A stretch of 40,503 nt of DNA from Bacteroides sp. (lineage in GTDB: Bacteria > Bacteroidota > Bacteroidia > Bacteroidales > SM23-62). The position numbers and the translations under genes are program-made. The stretch covers positions 91,035 to 131,537 of the forward strand of contig DRHS01000127.1 in NCBI GenBank assembly GCA_011053095.1, in the 5' to 3' direction. Below are positions 29,436 to 37,664 of the stretch, piece by piece (the first letter of the stretch is position 1; each line of letters opens with the position of its first letter). Under the pieces are notes generated by a model. That model saw only the letters and a list, made by a program, of their open reading frames with translations. It did no database searches and was not told where the DNA came from.

Positions 29436-29470
29436 ATCGAAGTAAGAATTATCCTACCCGCAGAATTGTA

Positions 29471-31273
29471 TTATTTTTTCTGGCTCCGCTTTCGCTCATT
29501 TTCATCAAGCAGGATCTTTCGGAGACGGATGGATTTAGGTGTAACCTCCAGATATTCATCTTCATTTATGTATTCCATGGCCTCTTCCAGGGAGAATTTT
29601 ATAGCCGGGATGATCATTGCCTTTTCATCTGAACCTGAGGCCCTGACATTGGACTGTTTTTTGGTTTTTGTAACGTTGACTACCAGGTCATCCTGCCGGG
29701 TATGTTCTCCGATGAGCTGTCCTGCGTACACATTTTCACCCGGGTCAATGAAGAACTTCCCCCTGTCCTGCAGCTTGTCAATGGAATAAGGTATGGAGGT
29801 TCCGTTTTCCAGCGCAATTAGTGAGCCATTCCTGCGGTGTTCAATCTCTCCTTTCCAGGGTTCAAATGCAATAAACCGGTGGCTGCTGATCGCCTCCCCT
29901 TCTGTCACGGTAAGAAGCGGATTGGTAAGTCCAATTAGTCCCCTGGAAGAAATACTGAACTCCAGCACAACACGGTCATCCCGGTTGTCAATTTGAAGAA
30001 TATCACCCTTTCTGCGGGTGACAAGCTCAATAACTTTACCAGAAAATTCTTCAGGTACAATTACATTCAGTGATTCTACCGGCTCATGTTTCTTGCCGTC
30101 TACTTCCTTAATAATTACCTGGGGTTGCCCCAGCTGAAACTCATAACCCTCACGGCGCATGGTCTCTACCAGTATTGAAAGATGAAGAATACCCCTTCCG
30201 TAAACAAGTAGTCTTTCCGGTGAGTCCGTTTCTTCAACACGGAGGGCAAGATTCTTTTCTGTTTCCCTGAACAATCTCTCACGAATATGCCTGGAGGTAA
30301 CATACCTTCCTTCCTTCCCGAAGAATGGGGAATTATTTACCGTAAACAGCATGCTCATTGTAGGTTCGTCAACCTTTATCGGGGTCATGCCTTCGGGCTC
30401 CTCAAAATCGGTAATAGTATCTCCAATGTCAAAATTCTCCATTCCGAGCACTGCACAAATTTCACCGGCCTCAACCATTTCTTTGGTCTTTTCCTTCCCT
30501 AGTCCCTCGAACAAGTACAATTTCTTTACCTCTGATTTCAGAATGCTCCCATCGTTTTTTACAAGTGAGACAGGCATTCCTGCCATGATCCCACCTCGGG
30601 TAACACGTCCGACAGCTATCCGTCCCATGTAAGATGAATAATCAAGTGAGTTGATCTGCAGTTGAAGTTTACCGGGATTGGGTTTCGGGGCAGGTATATG
30701 CTCAATAATCTGATCAAGCAGATAACTTATATCTTCAGCAGGTGCATTCCAGTCTTCTGACATCCACCCCAGTTTTGAAGATCCGAATACCGTCGGAAAA
30801 TCCAGCTGGTCTTCATTTGCCTCGAGGTTGAACATCAGGTCAAAAACTGCTTCCTGGGTTTCGTCCGGGTGGCAGTTGGGCTTGTCCACCTTATTTATTA
30901 CCACAATAGGTTTCAATTCAAGTTCAATGGCCTTCTGCAGAACAAACCTGGTCTGAGGCATCGGTCCCTCAAAAGCATCCACAAGCAGAAGTACCCCGTC
31001 AGCCATATTAAGTACCCTCTCAACTTCTCCACCGAAATCAGAGTGTCCCGGAGTATCAATGATATTGATTTTAACTTCATTATAGCGGACGGAAACATTC
31101 TTTGAAAGAATTGTTATACCCCTCTCCCTCTCCAGTTCATTGGAATCCAGAATAAGATCCTGGACTTCCTGGTTTTCCCTGAATAGATTCACCTGGTGAA
31201 GTATCCTGTCAACCAGTGTTGTTTTCCCATGGTCAACATGGGCAATAATTGCTATATTTCTTATATCCTGCAT
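29471..31273 (-). CDS. typA: Ribosome-associated GTPase TypA/BipA
   Basis: '[20 protein letters not shown]...[14 protein letters not shown]...[17 protein letters not shown]'. Confidence 0.97.
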   Translation of the reverse strand: MQDIRNIAIIAHVDHGKTTLVDRILHQVNLFRENQEVQDLILDSNELERERGITILSKNVSVRYNEVKINIIDTPGHSDFGGEVERVLNMADGVLLLVDAFEGPMPQTRFVLQKAIELELKPIVVINKVDKPNCHPDETQEAVFDLMFNLEANEDQLDFPTVFGSSKLGWMSEDWNAPAEDISYLLDQIIEHIPAPKPNPGKLQLQINSLDYSSYMGRIAVGRVTRGGIMAGMPVSLVKNDGSILKSEVKKLYLFEGLGKEKTKEMVEAGEICAVLGMENFDIGDTITDFEEPEGMTPIKVDEPTMSMLFTVNNSPFFGKEGRYVTSRHIRERLFRETEKNLALRVEETDSPERLLVYGRGILHLSILVETMRREGYEFQLGQPQVIIKEVDGKKHEPVESLNVIVPEEFSGKVIELVTRRKGDILQIDNRDDRVVLEFSISSRGLIGLTNPLLTVTEGEAISSHRFIAFEPWKGEIEHRRNGSLIALENGTSIPYSIDKLQDRGKFFIDPGENVYAGQLIGEHTRQDDLVVNVTKTKKQSNVRASGSDEKAMIIPAIKFSLEEAMEYINEDEYLEVTPKSIRLRKILLDENERKRSQKK

Positions 31274-31831
31274 TTTCTGTGTGATTCTCCCGGTAACCTA
31301 AGGTAAACGGGGCTGCAAACGTACACTATTTTTGCATTCCGTGGAAATAAAAATTTGTTAATTAATTCAGGTTTGTCCATGGTTCTTAGTTTTAATTATT
31401 AATATGACTAATACATATTAAATATATATCCTACTCAATAATCCCTAAGAATGCAGGGGTTTTCGATGTGGAAAAAAGCCCCTAAATATTATACTTTTAA
31501 CACCAAACTATAACAGTGCCACCAAACGGGATAAAACGGTACTACCCCGGATAATATTCTCATCGAGTTCAAAGTCGATGTCTATTGGATGTATTTGATT
31601 TTGGAAGATGATAATTGAGAATCACTTCCCTGACATGATCTAAATACTTCGATCCTTTTATTTGGACAATTACTGCCGTATAGTTATTCAAAAACACCAT
31701 ATTATGCAGCATTTAAAAACGATATGTAATAATATCTCATATTATACCGCGAATAGTTTTTTTTGAGTTTTGTTCAACTGTATAATATGCTGTATATTTA
31801 TGTTTATACCGCCATTGGCAGTAGAATATAT

Positions 31832-31841
31832 GTTATATGAC
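31832..31841 (+). other. 5' boundary of first cassette (attI or secondary insertion site), GTTATATGAC
   Basis: Exact reverse complement of GTCATATAAC at 32979-32988 (R'' side of attC1); no attC arm upstream. Confidence 0.7.
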
Positions 31842-31919
31842 AATTGATGGAGTTCTATTGCGAAAATGTAAGGTTAACAGAATTACTGAATTTGAATTAG
31901 ATCCACAAGCATCGGCATT

Positions 31920-32945
31920 ATGAAACTCATCATATTCGCATTCTTTTTAAGCCTACTTTGTATAGCATGTGAAATAGCGGAACCCAATCCCGATGCTTAT
32001 CCCATGCACGATCCTGATCCATCGAAATTCTATCCCAATCAAACAATATTAGACACCATTTTTGCAATAACAATCGCTTTTGATAATGAAGGGACTGCTT
32101 GGATAGGGACATTGAATCAAGGACTTGTGAAATATGGGTTGACGCAAACAAAGATTTTTGATTCAATTAATTCACCTATAATGAATACTGCTATATGGGA
32201 TATTGAAGTGGATAGCAAAAACAATGTGTGGATAGGAACAAACGGACTAGTAAAATATGATGGAGAAGATTTTACACTTTATAATACCTCAAACTCAAAA
32301 ATCCCAGAGGATATTGTTTGGTCTATAGCTATTGATTCTAATGATGATGTATGGGTTGCATCTAGCAGACATAGAGAGGGAGGAATCGCAAGGTTTGATG
32401 GCAATGGTTTTGAAGTTTATACACCGGATAATTCACCTCTACCCGCAAATGGGGCTCATTGCATTGCGATTGACAGAAAAGATAATATTTGGGTTGCAAT
32501 CACTGAATATGTTAATTCGACTTATCTAGTCAAGATCTCTGGAAAGTCGTGGACGGTTTTCGATAGTATTGACTTTGAGCGAGAGCTATATTGGGTTCGC
32601 AACATTGATATCAACAGTCAAGGTCAAGTATTCGGAGTAATAGATTATTCCTTGTCAAGTGCTTGGTTCAATACACCTCATGTTTTTAGCTTCGATGGAG
32701 TGGAAACGGAGGTAATGGAGTTTGATAATCTTCCCCGAGGATTTAGGACTATTATGATTGATCACAACGACAATCTCTGGTGCACATATGACATCGGATT
32801 CGCCTATTACAATGGAGACGAATGGGTTAGAACAGATACAGAAATTCAAGGTAAGAATTCAATTTTCACAATTGAACAATCAAGAGATGGAAATATTTGG
32901 ATTGGCAAAGGAGAAGGTATCGAGATAAGGTCAGGGAGTTACTAG
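31920..32945 (+). CDS. Cassette-borne lipoprotein with two-component-regulator-propeller-like repeats
   Basis: Lipoprotein signal 'FFLSLLCIAC'; repeated 'AIDSNDDVWVA', 'VDSKNNVWIGT', 'IDRKDNIWVA' units. Confidence 0.75.
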   Translation: MKLIIFAFFLSLLCIACEIAEPNPDAYPMHDPDPSKFYPNQTILDTIFAITIAFDNEGTAWIGTLNQGLVKYGLTQTKIFDSINSPIMNTAIWDIEVDSKNNVWIGTNGLVKYDGEDFTLYNTSNSKIPEDIVWSIAIDSNDDVWVASSRHREGGIARFDGNGFEVYTPDNSPLPANGAHCIAIDRKDNIWVAITEYVNSTYLVKISGKSWTVFDSIDFERELYWVRNIDINSQGQVFGVIDYSLSSAWFNTPHVFSFDGVETEVMEFDNLPRGFRTIMIDHNDNLWCTYDIGFAYYNGDEWVRTDTEIQGKNSIFTIEQSRDGNIWIGKGEGIEIRSGSY

Positions 32946-32981
32946 TATTGCTAACAATGAATAATTTTCAATTTTTTTGTC

Positions 32982-33039
32982 ATATAACAATTCATTAAAG
33001 CCGACCGCGAAACGCGGCGGCTTAATTCCACCGTTCTAC
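32982..33039 (+). other. attC1 recombination site
   Basis: ATATAACAATTCATTAAAGCCGACCGCGAAACGCGGCGGCTTAATTCCACCGTTCTAC; L''/L' TTAAaGCCGaCCGCG / CGCGGCGGCTTAA with unpaired A residues. Confidence 0.9.
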
Positions 33040-33105
33040 TATTAATTTGTGTAAAAATTAAAGGATAGGGAAAATACACTTTAGAGAACATAATTTTTGT
33101 CAATC

Positions 33106-33879
33106 ATGAAATTATATCATCTATTCTTGATCCTCATTGTTCTCCAGGCATGTAATGATGAGAATCCGAAAGTTGAACCACCTTCAGACAATGACATTGA
33201 TTCATTGGTTTTTGTGGTGAATTTAAAGGTTAATGAAGACGGTATTGTCTACATGACAAAATACCTTGATAACACAATTGCTGAAAGTATTGAATTCCTT
33301 TATTCAGATTCTATCGTTGAGAAAAGACATTACATTTCAGATACTCTAGTATACAAAGGAATCTATTTTCTAAGTGACAATAACTATACAACATACAGCT
33401 TGGACTCTTTCTTTAGGAAAGGTATTCATTTTGTGACAAATTATACATATGATGAATCTGGTTATATAAAGGAAGAAAAACATGTGCCAGGTCAGTATTA
33501 TCTTCAAGATTTAGGATTAGATTTTGATTCCTCAGAATATACTGTTTTACAGTACAAAATATGGGATGGCAATGTAATAGTTCAACAATTACTTGTTAAG
33601 CCACCAAATTGGGTTTCTACAATCGTTAAAGATTATCAATATTCGGACATCCCTTGCAAGTACGATCTGATTGATTACAGAAATACCTTAGCAGGTATAC
33701 GGAACAAAAATCTCCCAAGTATGTATGGCTGGCGAGATACTGGTCCACCAGGTCTATTTAATGAAATAATACGATATGAATATGAACTAAGGGATAGTTT
33801 GGTGACTAGACGTGCTGACCTGTATATTGATAATAATGAGATTATTAGAAAGGAAATTAATTATTTCAATTATGATTAA
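33106..33879 (+). CDS. Cassette-borne hypothetical lipoprotein
   Basis: 'MKLYHLFLILIVLQACNDE' lipobox; ATG at 33106 preferred over TTG at 33097. Confidence 0.65.
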   Translation: MKLYHLFLILIVLQACNDENPKVEPPSDNDIDSLVFVVNLKVNEDGIVYMTKYLDNTIAESIEFLYSDSIVEKRHYISDTLVYKGIYFLSDNNYTTYSLDSFFRKGIHFVTNYTYDESGYIKEEKHVPGQYYLQDLGLDFDSSEYTVLQYKIWDGNVIVQQLLVKPPNWVSTIVKDYQYSDIPCKYDLIDYRNTLAGIRNKNLPSMYGWRDTGPPGLFNEIIRYEYELRDSLVTRRADLYIDNNEIIRKEINYFNYD

Positions 33880-33930
33880 TTTCGTCTGATATTATGTTAT
33901 ATAAATTTGAGTTTTTTCGATGAATACAAA

Positions 33931-34047
33931 GTAGAACAAATCGCTACAGCAGACTTGCTGACTGTCATGCTTTTTGCGAACAAATGGTGGGTGGTTAGGC
34001 AAAAAGGCATGCCAACTGGCGCAAGCAGCTGAGCTCCGCCGTTCTGT
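33931..34047 (+). other. attC2 recombination site (long)
   Basis: R'' GTAGAAC (AGTAGAAC complements cassette start GTTCTACT at 33033); R' GTTCTGT; imperfect L arms GCTACAGCAGACTTGC / GCAAGCAGCTGAGC. Confidence 0.85.
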
Positions 34048-34116
34048 GGAGTTCTAAGAAACAAAATTTGACAAACATACCAATTATTGGTACTTTTGTA
34101 AAAAAGTACACAAACA

Positions 34117-34365
34117 ATGAGCAAGAACACATCAATAACACTAGGGAATCACTTTGACAATTTCATCAAAAACCGCATCTCAGCTGGAAGATACAAAAAT
34201 ACTAGTGAAGTTATTCGTGCTGGGCTAAGATTATTGGAAGAAGAAGAGAGTAAGGTAATTGCGTTGAAGCAAGCTATTCAAGAAGGTATTGATAGTGGAA
34301 TCGCAGAGGATTTTGATCCGGAGCAATTCCTCCAAAACTTGAAAGCCCAAAGATCAAATGGCTAG
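34117..34365 (+). CDS. ParD-like antitoxin
   Basis: 'SITLGNHFDNFIKNRISAGRYKNTSEVIRAGLRLLEEEESK' RHH antitoxin. Confidence 0.9.
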   Translation: MSKNTSITLGNHFDNFIKNRISAGRYKNTSEVIRAGLRLLEEEESKVIALKQAIQEGIDSGIAEDFDPEQFLQNLKAQRSNG

Positions 34366-34657
34366 TTATCGTTTAACGAAAAAGGCCACTGAGGATCTCG
34401 CACGCATTTGGAACTATACCATTGATACTTGGTCTGAGAATCAAGCCGACCACTACTTCAAAATGCTGCTCAATAGTTGCCAAGATATTTCTGATGGAAG
34501 AGTTATTGGCAAACAATATGATGGCATATACTCAGGCTTATCGGGAAAAAAGGCAGGCAAGCATATAATCTTCTATCGAATGATTAATAACGATGTTGCG
34601 GAGATAGTCAGAGTCTTACATGAGCGAATGGATCTTAGTAAACGTATCAAAGAATAG
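34358..34657 (+). CDS. ParE-like toxin
   Basis: 'YRLTKKATEDLARIWNYTIDTWSENQADHYFKMLLNSC...GKHIIFYRMINNDVAEIVRVLHERMD'; overlaps ParD-like ORF. Confidence 0.9.
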   Translation: MASYRLTKKATEDLARIWNYTIDTWSENQADHYFKMLLNSCQDISDGRVIGKQYDGIYSGLSGKKAGKHIIFYRMINNDVAEIVRVLHERMDLSKRIKE

Positions 34658-34663
34658 TATCCC

Positions 34664-34721
34664 ACAGAACAAATCATTAAACCGGACGCGGAAACCGCGC
34701 CGGTTAATTCCACCGTTCTGC
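34664..34721 (+). other. attC3 recombination site
   Basis: ACAGAACAAATCATTAAACCGGACGCGGAAACCGCGCCGGTTAATTCCACCGTTCTGC; CCACAGAAC complements cassette start GTTCTGTGG at 34041. Confidence 0.9.
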
Positions 34722-34768
34722 TGAATAAATAATTATAACATGTTACCTTAAAATCTTATCTTGTATAC

Positions 34769-34948
34769 ATGATACAAAAGGTGATCACAAAGCGGAAAAT
34801 AAACGAGAGTTCTTCATCAGAGGATCTTGAGTACTGGTTGAGTCGCACCGTCGAAGAACGAATCTCTACCGTTGAAATATTAAGACAACAACATTATGGA
34901 AGTTCAGAAAGACTTCAAAGAGTTTCTCGCATTATTGAACGAACATGA
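34769..34948 (+). CDS. 59-aa small protein overlapping the nucleotidyltransferase (below ORF-track cutoff)
   Basis: Hand translation MIQKVITKRKINESSSSEDLEYWLSRTVEERISTVEILRQQHYGSSERLQRVSRIIERT*. Confidence 0.65.
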   Translation: MIQKVITKRKINESSSSEDLEYWLSRTVEERISTVEILRQQHYGSSERLQRVSRIIERT

Positions 34949-35342
34949 AGTAAAATTCATAATCGTTGGAGGATATGCTTTAGCCTATCATGGAGCACCA
35001 AGATTTACTGGTGATATTGATGTTTTCATTAAATCAGACAAAAAGAACGCAGAACGGATAATCAATTCATTAGAAGATTTTGGTTTCGGTTCATTGGACA
35101 TTACGATCGAAGATTTTCTTCATCCTAATAATATTATTCAACTTGGAGTTCCACCAGTTCGTATTGATTTGATAACATCCATCAGTGGCGTAACTTGGGA
35201 GGAGGCTAATGCATCAAAAGAAAATGGTCTGTTCGGGGATGTAACTGTTTCATTCATAGGCAAGGAACAATTCATTAACAACAAACGTGCAACGGGCCGA
35301 AAAAAAGATATTGCTGACTTAGAATCCCTTGGAGAAGAGTAA
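34896..35342 (+). CDS. MNT-fold nucleotidyltransferase-like protein
   Basis: 'KFIIVGGYALAYHGAPRFTGDIDVFIKSDKKNAERIINSLEDFGF...RIDLITSISG'. Confidence 0.8.
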   Translation: MEVQKDFKEFLALLNEHEVKFIIVGGYALAYHGAPRFTGDIDVFIKSDKKNAERIINSLEDFGFGSLDITIEDFLHPNNIIQLGVPPVRIDLITSISGVTWEEANASKENGLFGDVTVSFIGKEQFINNKRATGRKKDIADLESLGEE

Positions 35343-35345
35343 TCA

Positions 35346-35435
35346 GCAGAACACTAAAGCCGACCTTAACGCATGTCACGCTCTTTGCAAAATAGGCAAA
35401 TCCTGCGCCATGCTACGGCGGCTTAGTTCCCCCGT
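35346..35435 (+). other. attC4 recombination site, left part (interrupted by IS; right part at 36997-37006)
   Basis: R'' GCAGAAC (TCAGCAGAAC complements GTTCTGCTGA at 34715); L'' CTAAAGCCGACC, L' GGCGGCTTAGTTCCCCCGT; removing the IS restores ...CCCCCGTTAGAGCG. Confidence 0.85.
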
Positions 35436-36996
35436 CAGATTGTCTAAAAACCTCATAACTTGTTTATAACCTGGCTTTGTTGATTTCTTCGATACCCTTG
35501 GTTCTTTATAACTTATAGCATGAAGTATATACAAGGACAAAACAGGTCACAGACCTATCTTTTTCCGGTTACTTTAGATGATGCAATTTGTGAGGACAAT
35601 GAAGTCCGTTTGATTGATGTCTTTGTTGACAGCCTGGCATTGGAGAGTTTCGGTTTTAAGATAGAGCATGCCGAGAACGGACGGCCAGCCTACCATCCGG
35701 GAGACCTTCTCAAGCTTTTCATTTATGGCTACATGAACAAGATTCGTTCATCGCGTCGCCTTGAGAAGGATAGCAAACGAAACATAGAAGTGATGTGGCT
35801 ATTGAGCAGTCTTCATCCTGATCACAACACCATCTCAAATTTCCGGAGAGATAATCCTAAGGCGATCAAGAAAGTCTTTCGGGAGACCGTGAAAATGGCC
35901 AACTATTTCAATCTCATCGGCGGGGCATTGATAGCCGGGGACAGCACCAAGTTCAGGGCCCAGAACAGCAAGAAGAATAACTTCAACCAAAAGAAAATAT
36001 CCCGCCATTTAGACTACATCGAAAACAAGCTTCAGGAGTATTATGAAGCACTGGCCCAGAACGATGGGGACAATAAGGAGCATCTTGAAGGTCAAATTGA
36101 AAAGCATAAACAAAGGGCTGAAGGATATCGTAAGATAGAAAACCAGCTGAAGGAAAGCGGCGAGTCGCAGGTATCGACATCAGATCCGGACAGTCGCCAG
36201 ATGATCATCCGCAATAACATTACTGAAGTAGCCTACAACGTACAAACCACTGTCGATGCAAAGAACAATTTGTTGATCGACTACAAGGTCACCAACAGCA
36301 ACGATAGCAAAGCCATGGGCAATATGCTGCAAAGAGCCAAGAGCATATTGCGCACCAATGAGTTTACAGCCCTTTACGACAAAGGATATCATACCGGATC
36401 TGAGTTTAAAATTGCCCATGACCTGAGAATTGATACCCTGGTGGCTATACCCAGGCTAACTGTACAAGCCCCAGACCCAGACCCGGCATACAATGCAGAG
36501 AACTTTACATATATCCCGGAAGGTGATTATTATTTGTGCCCTCAGAATCAGCGGCTGACAACTACAGGAAAATGGCACAGGGCGGAAGCCTATTCCTTCA
36601 AGAGATATGCCACAAAGGCTTGTAAATCATGCAATGCAAAAGATCTATGTACAAAATCTATTCGCGGAAAGGGAATACACCGGAGCGAATTCCATGAATA
36701 CATACAGCATAACAAGGAACGGGTTGAGCTGAATAAGGCGCTTTACAAACAACGGCAGGCCATTGTTGAGCATCCATATGGCACCATAAAACGTCAATGG
36801 GGGTTTAGCTACATCATAACGAAGAACAGCTCAAAAAGGGCCAGTGCGGATGTGGGATTGATGATGACCGCTTACTAGCTCATATGCAGGCATTTCTTGA
36901 AAAAATCCAATATTGGAACCTGAGTTTAATACTCCCCGTCAATCGGCTATCTTTAATTCAAATATCAGTGCCCGGCGGGGGTTTTTAGACAGACTG
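35436..36996 (+). mobile_element. IS1182-family insertion sequence, 1561 bp, 4-bp target duplication CCGT
   Basis: Left end CAGATTGTCTAAAAACCTC, right end (revcomp) CAGTCTGTCTAAAAACCCC; CCGT at 35432-35435 and 36997-37000. Confidence 0.85.
35520..36878 (+). CDS. IS1182-family transposase
   Basis: 'NGRPAYHPGDLLKLFIYGYMNKIRSSRRLEKDSKRNIEVMWLLSSLHPDHNTISNFRRDN...ADVGLMMTAY*'. Confidence 0.92.
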   Translation: MKYIQGQNRSQTYLFPVTLDDAICEDNEVRLIDVFVDSLALESFGFKIEHAENGRPAYHPGDLLKLFIYGYMNKIRSSRRLEKDSKRNIEVMWLLSSLHPDHNTISNFRRDNPKAIKKVFRETVKMANYFNLIGGALIAGDSTKFRAQNSKKNNFNQKKISRHLDYIENKLQEYYEALAQNDGDNKEHLEGQIEKHKQRAEGYRKIENQLKESGESQVSTSDPDSRQMIIRNNITEVAYNVQTTVDAKNNLLIDYKVTNSNDSKAMGNMLQRAKSILRTNEFTALYDKGYHTGSEFKIAHDLRIDTLVAIPRLTVQAPDPDPAYNAENFTYIPEGDYYLCPQNQRLTTTGKWHRAEAYSFKRYATKACKSCNAKDLCTKSIRGKGIHRSEFHEYIQHNKERVELNKALYKQRQAIVEHPYGTIKRQWGFSYIITKNSSKRASADVGLMMTAY

Positions 36997-37069
36997 CCGT
37001 TAGAGCGTCTAATACTACTGTAAAACCATTTCAACTGTGGAATTTCGTATCTTTGAGTAAAAGCAAATC

Positions 37070-37312
37070 ATGAAGCAGTCAGACATAAGAAACAGCTTTC
37101 ACAAGCTTATAGATGAGATAGATAATGAACACCTTTTGATGAAGTTCTATGATCTGCTAATTAAATCCAGTGATCAAAAAGAAGGAGAATTGTGGAATCA
37201 ACTCTCAGACGAACAGAAAAATGAAGTTCTTTTAGCAGAATCCGAATCACACTATCAAAATAACATAATTGATCACGAAACTCAAAAGGCGAAGCACAAG
37301 AAATGGCTCTGA
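37070..37312 (+). CDS. Putative antitoxin of RelE/ParE-like module
   Basis: 80 aa acidic protein overlapping the downstream toxin-like ORF by 10 nt. Confidence 0.65.
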   Translation: MKQSDIRNSFHKLIDEIDNEHLLMKFYDLLIKSSDQKEGELWNQLSDEQKNEVLLAESESHYQNNIIDHETQKAKHKKWL

Positions 37313-37602
37313 AAATTCGATGGACAACTAGGGCCGATATTAAGCTTGATCAACTTATTATTTATGTGGAATCTGAATGGGGAGACAGTGTTGTACAAGC
37401 TTTCATGAGAAAGCTTTATGATTTTCTTGAAATTTTGTCAGAATTCCCTGAGATCGGTTCAATGCAATATCCAGAAAAGAGGATCAGGGGTTTTGCATTG
37501 ACTAAACAGGTATTCCTTTTCTATAGAATAGATGACAACCAAATAGTATTGCTTGACTTCTTTGACAATAGATCGGATCCCAAAAAGAAAGACACGCTCT
37601 AA
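37303..37602 (+). CDS. RelE/ParE-like toxin
   Basis: 'IRWTTRADIKLDQLIIYVESEWGDSVVQAFMRKLYDFLEILSEFPEIGSMQYPEKRIRGFALTKQVFLFYRIDDNQIVLLDFFDNRSDPKK'; its stop lies inside the attC5 R'' box. Confidence 0.85.
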   Translation: MALKIRWTTRADIKLDQLIIYVESEWGDSVVQAFMRKLYDFLEILSEFPEIGSMQYPEKRIRGFALTKQVFLFYRIDDNQIVLLDFFDNRSDPKKKDTL

Positions 37603-37653
37603 CAAAGAACTAAAGCCGACCGCTATCGCGGCGGCTTAGCTCAACCGTTATCA
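37597..37653 (+). other. attC5 recombination site
   Basis: CTCTAACAAAGAACTAAAGCCGACCGCTATCGCGGCGGCTTAGCTCAACCGTTATCA; ACGCTCTAAC complements restored cassette start GTTAGAGCGT. Confidence 0.9.
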
Positions 37654-37664
37654 CTCTTTCGTAG

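Noticed and set aside
32979-33043. attC1 and similar hairpins could be read as rho-independent terminators
   Set aside because: No U-tract follows the stems; sites carry unpaired arm bases, and flanking octamers pair with the cassette starts ~0.6-2.1 kb upstream, which terminators would not do.
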